A DNA stretch of 45,365 bases from assembly GCA_020063185.1 (NCBI GenBank), contig JAGUUY010000141.1:1-45365 (forward strand). Direction: 5' to 3'. The DNA is from Bacillota bacterium. Lineage in GTDB: Bacteria; Bacillota; Desulfotomaculia; Desulfotomaculales; Ammonificaceae. The notes beneath the pieces were generated by a model. The model did not search any database. It was given only the letters and a program-made list of their open reading frames with translations, and was not told the origin of the DNA. Position 1 is the stretch's first letter, and every line of letters begins with the position of its first letter. Both the position numbers and the translations under genes were made by a program. Shown here piece after piece: positions 9,774 through 18,230 of this stretch.

Positions 9774-10642
9774 ACCTGAAAGACAGAATACCATGGCAGA
9801 TTAAACTTATTGCCAAGATAATTTTAGCGCGTGTTCCCGTAAAATATAACTTCTGGAAACATTTGTCCTTGTTCAGTCATGGTCCGATGAATCATCCGGA
9901 ATACGCGTATGGTGTTTTTAAAAAACACTTCGACAGGGTCGGATTAAGCCGTAAGGATAACTTTGTTGCGCTTGAGCTCGGTCCCGGAGATTCCCTTTTC
10001 TCGGCCCTAATCGCGTACGCGTTTGGGGCGGCCGAAACTTACCTGGTTGACGCCGGTTCCTTCGCCGTTAGAGATTTGCGTGCTTATCGATTGATGGCAG
10101 AGTTCCTTACTGAGAAAGGACTCCCCACATTAGACGTCAGCACGTTTGATACCTTGGAGGGTCTTCTGGAAGCCTGTTCGGGGCATTATTTCACATCAGG
10201 GCTTTCATCTTTAAAAGCCATTCCGGACAGCAGCGTAGATTTTATCTGGTCCAATGCCGTTTTGGAACACGTCCGCAAACGTGAGTTTGCGCCCATGATG
10301 TGTGAACTCCGCAGAATCATCGCTGAAAACGGTGTATGTTCCCACACTATAGACCTGAGAGATCATCTTGGTTATGCGCTGAACAACCTGAGGTTTTCAC
10401 ATGCGCTTTGGGAGTCGGAGTTTATGGTCCGGTCAGGTATTTACACAAACAGAATCAGGTACTCCGAGATGTTAAACATTTTCAAGCAGGCAGGATTCGA
10501 TGCGCAAGTCGTAAACAAACAGAGTTGGGACACCCTGCCCACACCGGTTAACAAATTTAACAAAGAGTTCAGGCGCCTGCCCGAGGAAGAATTAAAAATA
10601 TGGGAATTTGATGTTGTGTTAAATCCCTCCGCACCCTTGTGA
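9770..10642 (+). CDS. SAM-dependent methyltransferase-like protein
   Basis: FVALELGPGDSLFSALIAYAFGAAETYLVDAG (motif I-like), DFIWSNAVLEHVRKREFAPMMCELRRII. Confidence 0.7.
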   Translation: MNLKDRIPWQIKLIAKIILARVPVKYNFWKHLSLFSHGPMNHPEYAYGVFKKHFDRVGLSRKDNFVALELGPGDSLFSALIAYAFGAAETYLVDAGSFAVRDLRAYRLMAEFLTEKGLPTLDVSTFDTLEGLLEACSGHYFTSGLSSLKAIPDSSVDFIWSNAVLEHVRKREFAPMMCELRRIIAENGVCSHTIDLRDHLGYALNNLRFSHALWESEFMVRSGIYTNRIRYSEMLNIFKQAGFDAQVVNKQSWDTLPTPVNKFNKEFRRLPEEELKIWEFDVVLNPSAPL

Positions 10643-11254
10643 AGGGCTTTCTCTGTTCGTTGATCCATCACGCACGCTTCTGCCGTCCAGGACCACAGAC
10701 AGAGTTTTCAGCAAGATTTTCAAGTCGAGCAGGAGGGAATAGTTTGCTACGTATTCCAGATCGTAAGAAACTCTTTGGTCGAGCGTAGGAGCGTTGCGCT
10801 CGTTGACCTGGGCCAGACCGGTAATCCCGGGTTTTAACGCGTACCGCCGTCTTTGCGCCGCGTCGTAGACCTCCCAGAAGTGCGGCAGATCCGGCCGCGG
10901 GCCCACCAGGCTCATCTGGCCCAAAATTACATTCCACAATTGGGGCAATTCGTCAAGATGAAACCGTCTCAGTAACCGTCCCACCCTCGTTACCCGGGGG
11001 TCGTTTTTAGACACCAACGTAGAGCCGTCAGCGTTGAAGAGCATGTCGGCGCCGGTTTTCATGGTTCTAAACTTATAACAGTTAAAAAGCCGTCCGTGCA
11101 AGCCGATTCTCTCCTGGACGAAAAGAATCGGCGTACCCGAGTCCAAAAGGACCGCGAGAGAAACAAGTATTAAGACGGGGAAGAGCGCAATCAGCCCCAC
11201 GAAAGCGCAGAGCAAATCCACTAAGCGTTTTATAACGGCTTGACCGGAAGTCAC
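10619..11254 (-). CDS. Undecaprenyl-phosphate sugar phosphotransferase (PglC/WcaJ-like)
   Basis: KRLVDLLCAFVGLIALFPVLILVSLAVLLDSGTPILFVQERIG...FRTMKTGAD...DELPQLWNVILGQMSLVGPRPDLP. Confidence 0.9.
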   Translation of the reverse strand: MTSGQAVIKRLVDLLCAFVGLIALFPVLILVSLAVLLDSGTPILFVQERIGLHGRLFNCYKFRTMKTGADMLFNADGSTLVSKNDPRVTRVGRLLRRFHLDELPQLWNVILGQMSLVGPRPDLPHFWEVYDAAQRRRYALKPGITGLAQVNERNAPTLDQRVSYDLEYVANYSLLLDLKILLKTLSVVLDGRSVRDGSTNRESPSQGCGGI

Positions 11255-11273
11255 ATCAATGTTTCCCTTCGGA

Positions 11274-11954
11274 TTAATTAACGAGAGACAGCCTTAGTTT
11301 CGCGAAGATCTCCCTGAAGGAACCGAACATATCGTGGGCGTCCTGCGCATCAGGCACCCGGGCAGCGCGGAACTGCCCGCGGACCAGGCGCAGGGTATAA
11401 AAACCGAGTTTTTTGGCTCCCGCAAAATCCCGGTACGGGTTGTCGCCTATATAAACCACCGATTTGGGAGTGGGGAAACCCAGCCTTTCCCACGCCATCA
11501 GGTAGGGAATAATGCTCGGTTTCCAGTTGTGCCTGCCGTATTCATCCGCATATACTATGGTGTCAAAGTAACGGCTTGCGCCCAAGGCCTCAATCTTGCG
11601 CTTCTGAACCCAGGCAAGCCCGTCGGTAATTACACCCAAAGCGGCTTTCCCCCGCATGGCGTCCAGAAACTCTTCGGCGTCCGGGTAAAGCCGGAGTTTA
11701 TCCTGGTTGCGGAAAGCCTCTACGAGGGATGGAACTGCGGTAAGAGGCAGTCCAAAGAAAGCCAGAACACTGTCAAAAATCCTGCCCGAGTTTCCCTGAA
11801 GTTGCCATTCCCGGCGGCAGGCGCAAAAAAAAGTTTTCTCTTCCACACCCAGGTGTTCGGCAGCGTAACGGGCCGCGTTCCAAAAACCGCCGAATATAAA
11901 TTGTTTATATGGGTATAGGGTATCGTCCAAGTCAAACAGGATTGCGCGGTACAT
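11274..11954 (-). CDS. HAD-superfamily hydrolase
   Basis: AILFDLDDTLYPYKQ motif I; GVITDG; KPSIIPY; VYIGDNPYRDFAGAKKLGF. Confidence 0.85.
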   Translation of the reverse strand: MYRAILFDLDDTLYPYKQFIFGGFWNAARYAAEHLGVEEKTFFCACRREWQLQGNSGRIFDSVLAFFGLPLTAVPSLVEAFRNQDKLRLYPDAEEFLDAMRGKAALGVITDGLAWVQKRKIEALGASRYFDTIVYADEYGRHNWKPSIIPYLMAWERLGFPTPKSVVYIGDNPYRDFAGAKKLGFYTLRLVRGQFRAARVPDAQDAHDMFGSFREIFAKLRLSLVN

Positions 11955-12945
11955 AGCCGTTCGGGCCTTCCTTTATAAAAACGCTTTCATCGTACCGCAG
12001 CATGATCAACCCTTCCTCAAACCGGCCGAGGGCCGGCGACAGGTCCTTCCCCCGGGCCAGGTCCACCATCATGCCCGCAAAATCGGCACCGGCGGCCAGA
12101 GATAGTGGAATGCCCCCGGAGAGCCTCGGGTTTATTTCTATGCACCGCGGCATGGCGCCGTCAACCATGAACTGGATGTTCGCCGGCCCAATGATTTTTA
12201 GCTTGGCGCTTATTTCAACAGCCAGTTCTTCGATATCGCGGTTTCTCTCCGTGCGGCCCTTTTGCGATACACCGGCAATAGTTGCTATTCTTTGTCTCGG
12301 CACTACGATAAGGGCCTGACTGGACTTGTTGCACATGACGTCCGCCGTATACTCCCTGCCCGGCGCAAATTCCTGAATGATCGCTTCGGGGACCACCCGT
12401 AGACAGTATTGCAGGTCGGAAAGGTTCCCGACCTTGAAACAATTGATGCTCCCCTTTCCGGTCCTGGGTTTGACCATCAGAGGAAAGTCGAGCTTTTCGT
12501 CGGGGGGAAGACTGCCGGCGGAGAAAGTCTGAGGCGTCGGGATGCTGTGCGCGCGCAGGAACTGATAAGTGGCAAATTTGTCTATGCAGGTTAGAACAGT
12601 TGCGTAAGAGGACACCATGACGAATATTCCGTGGTTACGGAATCTGTCTTGTTCCCTGGACAGAACCGTTAATTCCTCATCGGTCGTCGGGACCAAAAAC
12701 GATATTTCTTCCCGGCGGCAAATACGAAATAGCACAGGTACATATTCCGGGTCTCCGGCTCCCGGAACCACGTAATGATTATCACCGGAATACAGCCCGG
12801 CTGAAAGCGCGTCCATATCCACGCATATCACCCGGCCTTTGACCCCGTCACCGCTTAAGGCTTTTCTAAACGCCCTGATTATCGGTACCCTTCTTCCGGC
12901 TCCCGTTATTAATACGTTAATGTTTTTGCTCACGTCCCTTACCAC
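11932..12945 (-). CDS. ATP-grasp enzyme (CarB-like), paralog 1
   Basis: VLITGAGRRVPIIRAFRKAL; DFPLMVKPRTGKGSINCFKV; PANIQFMVDGAMPRCIEINPRLSGGIPLS. Confidence 0.85.
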   Translation of the reverse strand: MVRDVSKNINVLITGAGRRVPIIRAFRKALSGDGVKGRVICVDMDALSAGLYSGDNHYVVPGAGDPEYVPVLFRICRREEISFLVPTTDEELTVLSREQDRFRNHGIFVMVSSYATVLTCIDKFATYQFLRAHSIPTPQTFSAGSLPPDEKLDFPLMVKPRTGKGSINCFKVGNLSDLQYCLRVVPEAIIQEFAPGREYTADVMCNKSSQALIVVPRQRIATIAGVSQKGRTERNRDIEELAVEISAKLKIIGPANIQFMVDGAMPRCIEINPRLSGGIPLSLAAGADFAGMMVDLARGKDLSPALGRFEEGLIMLRYDESVFIKEGPNGYVPRNPV

Positions 12946-12948
12946 CCG

Positions 12949-13917
12949 TTATTGGATATAGATTTCCTGCCAGTAACGTAATGCGGCTCCTTGTAAGATC
13001 TGGGGTTTTACGATTTCTTTTTGCAAAACAAAATGTTCAACAGCCATTGCGGGTTGGTTATAACCGAAATAGGCTTGAATAGGGACAGTACTGGAAAACC
13101 GTGGGTTGATTTCCAGTATCTTTGGGCCCCGTTCACTTTTCCTTAACTGAATGTTACAGGGACCGATAACTCCGGAGCGTTCGGCAATTCGGCGGGACAA
13201 AACGGCTATATCCTCGTCTTGCGCTACTTCAGCGCGAAAGGTCAGCCCGGACGCCAACTCCCGGCGCAGTACAATCGCACCCCGGCTCTGGCCGGAACGG
13301 GTTACGAATACGCCGACGGTGTACTCCTGGTCGTCCGGCCCGACATACTCCTGAAGCACAACATCCTTGAGTGTACGGCCGTAAAAGTGCAACTCCTCAT
13401 CGTTTCGGATTACCAACAAACTCCGGGAGGCATACCCCCGCCTCGGTTTGATAATCAACGGAAAACCGTGCCGGGCGATGAAAGGACCCAGGTTGTCTTC
13501 AACAGGCAATATGGTTTCGGGAACCGGAAACCCTTCCCCCGACAAAAACCCGTATAGTTCCCATTTGTCGGTGGTACGCTTGATAACGCTGTCCGGACTC
13601 ACCATTACCTGGGTACCCGTTTCCCGGGTAAAATCTTCCGCTACGGGAGCGAAAACCAGCAGTTCCGGGTCCGACCCGATGAAAACTATATCCACCTTCT
13701 CCCGCCTGCAAACGACAGCCATCTCTCTTAAGTACTCCTTAATGTCCGAGGAGGCGTTCGGCACGACAAAGGCTCGGTCCACCATGTAAAGACCCGCCGA
13801 TTTGCGCTCGCAATCCGTGCCGAGAAGGCGGCAATTCAGCTGCGACATCCTTAGTGCTTTTAAGATGCCGATCCCTATTGTCTGACCCATCCCGGTTATC
13901 AAAACGTTAACGGTCAT
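12949..13917 (-). CDS. ATP-grasp enzyme (CarB-like), paralog 2
   Basis: VLITGMGQTIGIGILKALR; GFPLIIKPRRGYASRSLLVI; GPCNIQLRKSERGPKILEINPRFSSTVPIQ. Confidence 0.85.
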   Translation of the reverse strand: MTVNVLITGMGQTIGIGILKALRMSQLNCRLLGTDCERKSAGLYMVDRAFVVPNASSDIKEYLREMAVVCRREKVDIVFIGSDPELLVFAPVAEDFTRETGTQVMVSPDSVIKRTTDKWELYGFLSGEGFPVPETILPVEDNLGPFIARHGFPLIIKPRRGYASRSLLVIRNDEELHFYGRTLKDVVLQEYVGPDDQEYTVGVFVTRSGQSRGAIVLRRELASGLTFRAEVAQDEDIAVLSRRIAERSGVIGPCNIQLRKSERGPKILEINPRFSSTVPIQAYFGYNQPAMAVEHFVLQKEIVKPQILQGAALRYWQEIYIQ

Positions 13918-14620
13918 ATTCCATTCCTTTGGTACCCAGTAGTTCGCGAGTGCGGGCCCAACCGATGTTCATAGCCGCGTCCAGAACGGAAAGCTGGCTG
14001 ACAAACGGTCCGAAGAGCTGCGGGTATTGCGGGTGGGAGAAGCTGTGGTACTCAAGGACGATCCCGTGGTCTCCAAACCGGTTGTCCTGGTCTATGTAAA
14101 CCCTGGCTGTCCGGCCGGACAGGTAGTGGGTGGCGCCCACTTTTTCGCATAATTGAAGCAACAGGTCCACTTTTTTACCCTTCCCGCCTAACTCGGAGGA
14201 GAAATGAAATATGGGTGAGAGTCCAAGTTTACCGGCCAGCATTAAAATGATTGCAAGGTTCAGGTCGATCAGTTTTTCCCACCGCTTCTGGTAGATGTCC
14301 GCAAAAAGATCGATCACATCCCGGTAAAACGGAGCCTTAACGTACAGGTGTTTCATGGTCTTGAAGTGTTTCAGCGCCCAGCGTTCATCGGTGATTTCTA
14401 CATCCTTAATCAATTGATGACCGCGACCTTTCGTCAGCACGGGCACTGTCAGCCAAAAATCTCCGTTAGGGCCTTTAAGCCTGTTCCGCTGCTGCCAAGA
14501 CCTTTTTTCAAATTGCACATTATCCAGGAAAACAAAGGTATCGGCGCAGGCCATCTGGTGAAAATAACCCAGCCAGGGCAGGTAAGTGGGCTGCGTGATA
14601 ACAACCCGGTTACGCGTCAT
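13907..14620 (-). CDS. WbqC-like family protein (start trimmed from listed ORF)
   Basis: MTRNRVVITQPTYLPWLGYFHQMACADTFVFLDNVQFEKRSWQQRNRLKGPNG is the canonical WbqC-like N-terminus; the 97 preceding codons look nonhomologous. Confidence 0.85.
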   Translation of the reverse strand: MTRNRVVITQPTYLPWLGYFHQMACADTFVFLDNVQFEKRSWQQRNRLKGPNGDFWLTVPVLTKGRGHQLIKDVEITDERWALKHFKTMKHLYVKAPFYRDVIDLFADIYQKRWEKLIDLNLAIILMLAGKLGLSPIFHFSSELGGKGKKVDLLLQLCEKVGATHYLSGRTARVYIDQDNRFGDHGIVLEYHSFSHPQYPQLFGPFVSQLSVLDAAMNIGWARTRELLGTKGMEYDR

Positions 14621-14950
14621 TAATAAAAGACACCCCGCCTCAACGATGTTGGTTCGTGTCAATATATTCACTCGCGGACGTTTTTGCTTGAAGCGGCTTT
14701 TTAGGACCTTTCCTTTCCAGGTTGAAAGAGCAAATGAAGGCCGGCTATTAAACGTGTTTCTTAACCTGGCATCACAGTTTATCACCAAAAATATGACATT
14801 GGTCAAGGTTGATTCTAACTTGCGTAAACCTTCATTACACTTGGGGTCACGCCAAAGAGGCATGAAGACGCCTGCCTGCCGTGAGGTTTGGAACGGCCTG
14901 CCAGAAAACACTTTGCTTCATATAATGTAAAAAACGCCGGGAGTAGTGTT

Positions 14951-15910
14951 ATGCGAAAAGAAGCGTTCATCAGTCTCTGCCGCAGACTTTCGGGCCGCCG
15001 TGACCACACCCTGGTCAAAGAACTGTTACCCATAGTGACCGATTACTGCCGGCGCAACAAAAAGAAAAAGCTTCCGGTCGTCTGGATCGAGACGAACGAC
15101 AGCGGCGACAACAACATCTCTTTTTTAAACACCACTTACCCCTTCGCTGACAAGGTCTTTACCGATATGATCGACCTCCTGTACAGTAATACCTTCATGG
15201 CCGCGCAAGGGGGCGCCGCCCTGGAAATCCTTGACGCCGTAGCGAATAAAGAGCAATACACACTGGTGGTTGAAGGTGCTGTACCGTTGAAAGACAATGG
15301 CCTGTACACGATTATCGCGCGCACTGAGGACCGCAACATTACCGCTCTTGAAGCGGTTGCCCGCCTGGGAGCAAGTGCGGAATACGTGGTGGCCCTGGGC
15401 ACCTGCGCCAGTTTCGGCGGTCCGTCGGCGGCGCGTCCCAATATCTCGGGAAGCGCCGGCGTCAGGCAGGTGCTGGACAGGGAAGTGATCAACGTGAGCG
15501 GTTGTCCGGTTAACCCGGACTGGTTCGTGGGTACTCTGGCCCATCTAATTCTGTACGGCAGGCCGGAGCTGGACGGACTGGGCCGCCCTCTGCTTTTTTA
15601 CGGTTTTACCGTACACCGGCACTGCCAGCGCAGGTCGTATTTCGACAGGCAGGATTTCGCCGACAAACTTGGTGACATCGAATGCATGTTCTCTCTGGGT
15701 TGCGTCGGGCCCCGCACAAACGCCGACTGCCCATACAGGCAATGGACGAATTATGTAAACTGGCCGGTAAGGGCAAACACTCCCTGCATCGGCTGTACTA
15801 ATGAGGATTTTCCGGACGGTTCCACCCCGTTTTTCACCCCCCTGCCGCAAAAGCGAGCCCTGGGCAGGGGCCCTAAAGTCAGACTTGGCGCGAAAGGAAC
15901 TAAAAAATGA
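14951..15910 (+). CDS. [NiFe]-hydrogenase small subunit-like protein, no Tat signal, proximal-cluster CxxC missing
   Basis: PVVWIETNDSGDNNISFLNTTYPFADK, VVEGAVPLKDNG, VALGTCASFGGPSAA, VSGCPVNPDWFVGTL, HRHC...CMFSLGCVGPRTNADCPYRQW, NTPCIGCTNEDFPDG. Confidence 0.88.
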   Translation: MRKEAFISLCRRLSGRRDHTLVKELLPIVTDYCRRNKKKKLPVVWIETNDSGDNNISFLNTTYPFADKVFTDMIDLLYSNTFMAAQGGAALEILDAVANKEQYTLVVEGAVPLKDNGLYTIIARTEDRNITALEAVARLGASAEYVVALGTCASFGGPSAARPNISGSAGVRQVLDREVINVSGCPVNPDWFVGTLAHLILYGRPELDGLGRPLLFYGFTVHRHCQRRSYFDRQDFADKLGDIECMFSLGCVGPRTNADCPYRQWTNYVNWPVRANTPCIGCTNEDFPDGSTPFFTPLPQKRALGRGPKVRLGAKGTKK

Positions 15911-17355
15911 ATGGGAAACGAGTTGTATTCAGCCCTGTCACGCGCTTGAGCGGGCTTCTTTCCGTAGAAGTCTTTTTGGACAAAGGAAAGGTGGCGGAGG
16001 CCAACGTCAGCGGCACGATGTTCAGGGGTTACGAGTGGATAATGCGCGGTAGGCAGCTTACGGACGCCGTTTACATGACCCAGAGAATTTGCGGTATCTG
16101 TTCGCTTGCCCACGGCGCGGTTTCCAGCTATTTATTGGATAAAATCTTCGACAATGAGCTTACGGCAAATGCGCAATACCTTCGCAATATCATGTACGCC
16201 GCGGACTTTCTGCAAAATCATATCAGGCACTTCTACCTCTTCAGCCTCCCTGACTTCGTGCGGATGCCCCCCCGGCCGCCGTTTCACCGCCAGGATGTGG
16301 CCGATCTCCGGCTCAGCTCCCACGATAACCTGCGTTTAGCCGGGCATTACGCAAAGGCGGTGAAGGCGGCGCAGCAAAGCCACGAAATCTTGACCCTCTT
16401 CGGCGGGAAGGTTCCGCACCAGCACAGTTTCCTTCACGGCGGCGTCGCGACGGCCCCTACGGCAGACAAAGTAAACCGGGCTCTGGCTCTGTGCGGTGAA
16501 ATCAGTGCGTTTGTCAGAAATGCCATGATGCCGGATACGGAGCTTATCGCCGGGGTGTACAGCGACTACTTTAATATCGGCGTAACACCGCGCCGGCTGT
16601 TATCTTTCGGCCTTTTTAAATTCGGGGCTAAGAATGAAAGGCTGTGGTGGCCAAGCGGTGTGACCGACGACGGTCAAATATCCGTCCCCGACCTGCAGCA
16701 AATCAGCGAACACATCGGACGTTCATGGTTTGAGGATGCGGACAACAGTGTCGATGGACCCGGGCAAAAACCGGCGCCTCAAAAGCCGGGCGCCTATACC
16801 TGGGTGAAATCGGTAACTTACGCCGGGCGGCATTTTCAGGTCGGACCGCTGGCCCGCCTGATAATCACCGGTCAGTACCAGGGCGGTACGTCAACCATGG
16901 ACCGGATCTACGCCCGGTCTTTAGAAACGCTCTTTTTATCCGAATTATTATCCGAATGGCTCAAAAGGTTGGAACCCGGTCCCCCGCCCATTCACCAGAA
17001 ACACCAACCGGTCCTGAGCGAGGCGACCGCGGCGACGGACTCTATGCGCGGGGCACTCCTGCACAGCGCGCGGATCAGCGGGGACACCGTGACCGCATAC
17101 AACATTATCACGCCGACGGCCTGGAATTTCTCGCCCAAAAGCGCGAAAGGGGAGCGTGGCCCCGCGGAGAGCGCCCTGGTCGGCGCCGAAATTTCCAAAC
17201 CGGATATGCTGTTCACCGTACTGGGACGCATTGTCCGATCTTTTGACCCGTGCATACCCTGCGCCACTCACGTGCTCAGCCCAATGAAGCCGCCGTCGCC
17301 GGTGGATATGGAACAAAGAAACCGGCCAAGTCAGTCCTCCACCTTCTGCACGTAG
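15907..17355 (+). CDS. [NiFe]-hydrogenase large subunit, active-site Cys motifs intact
   Basis: TQRICGICSLAHG (L1), FDPCIPCATH (L2), RGALLHSARISGDTVTAYNIITPTAWNFSP; overlaps the small-subunit stop by 4 bp. Confidence 0.9.
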   Translation: MNGKRVVFSPVTRLSGLLSVEVFLDKGKVAEANVSGTMFRGYEWIMRGRQLTDAVYMTQRICGICSLAHGAVSSYLLDKIFDNELTANAQYLRNIMYAADFLQNHIRHFYLFSLPDFVRMPPRPPFHRQDVADLRLSSHDNLRLAGHYAKAVKAAQQSHEILTLFGGKVPHQHSFLHGGVATAPTADKVNRALALCGEISAFVRNAMMPDTELIAGVYSDYFNIGVTPRRLLSFGLFKFGAKNERLWWPSGVTDDGQISVPDLQQISEHIGRSWFEDADNSVDGPGQKPAPQKPGAYTWVKSVTYAGRHFQVGPLARLIITGQYQGGTSTMDRIYARSLETLFLSELLSEWLKRLEPGPPPIHQKHQPVLSEATAATDSMRGALLHSARISGDTVTAYNIITPTAWNFSPKSAKGERGPAESALVGAEISKPDMLFTVLGRIVRSFDPCIPCATHVLSPMKPPSPVDMEQRNRPSQSSTFCT

Positions 17356-18059
17356 TCCATCCGGTCGTCGTACCTGTCAATGTACAGCGTGCCGCCGGTA
17401 TTGAGGTTCGCGTAGAGCACTTCCCTGACATCCGCGATGTTGTTTCGGCGCAGTTCACGGTACAGCCAGTTAAAGTCCAGGTGGTTTTGCGCCAGGTTCT
17501 GTTCGAAAACCCTCCCGTCCTTGATGATCTCGGTAGCCAGACCCTCGTACTTTGTACCCGCCTTTACATCGCTGGGGGTAAGCGGCCGGTACTGGGATTT
17601 TTTCTGGACACTGAGTTGACCGTGCGGTTCCAGGACGGCGAATTCCACCTGGTTGAAATCAAAGATATCTCTCTCGCGTAACTGCATTTCCAGGTCGTCG
17701 AGATGATATCTCAGCTTCCTCATGTTATGCTCGAGAATTTTCCCGTTCTGGATGATGACCACCGGCTCGCCCTCGATGAGTTTTCGCAGCCGGATGCTGT
17801 TTAACGTCGCAAGTCCCGTAAGGATTACCGCAATGGTTAGAATCACAGGGCTCAGCAGTACCCAAAAGCCTGGTATCGCTATGGTGATAAAGGCGCCGGC
17901 GATCGTCCCCAGGGTAATGCCCACGACAAAATCGAAAAATGTCATCTGCGACAGGAGTTTCTTGCCGATTAACCGTGTCAAAACAATCAGCAAAAAGTAC
18001 ACGACCATGCTTTTCCAAAGAACTTCCCATACCTGGGGCAGAATGGACATGAACATCAC
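17331..18059 (-). CDS. DUF421 (YetF/YcaP-family) membrane protein
   Basis: VVYFLLIVLTRLIGKKLLSQMTFFDFVVGITLGTIAGA; EPVVIIQNGKILEHNMRKLRYHLDDLEMQLRERDIFDFNQVEFAVLEPHGQLSV. Confidence 0.88.
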   Translation of the reverse strand: MMFMSILPQVWEVLWKSMVVYFLLIVLTRLIGKKLLSQMTFFDFVVGITLGTIAGAFITIAIPGFWVLLSPVILTIAVILTGLATLNSIRLRKLIEGEPVVIIQNGKILEHNMRKLRYHLDDLEMQLRERDIFDFNQVEFAVLEPHGQLSVQKKSQYRPLTPSDVKAGTKYEGLATEIIKDGRVFEQNLAQNHLDFNWLYRELRRNNIADVREVLYANLNTGGTLYIDRYDDRMDYVQKVED

Positions 18060-18230
18060 CCCTGGCCTGAAGAATACCGGGCATCGGCTTATATTCTTCG
18101 CACAAAGCGTCTGTTTAAAACAGCGGTGGGGGAGGAACTCCGTGATTGGGAAGTTTTCACAATTTCGTTGACAGTATCTTGACGCGGTGTTAAGCTGATT
18201 TCAGAAAATTCCTGCAAAAGGGGTAACAAC

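Noticed and set aside
17250-17681. 143-aa plus-strand ORF across the hydrogenase 3' end
   Set aside because: Overlaps two supported genes; continues antisense to the DUF421 gene.
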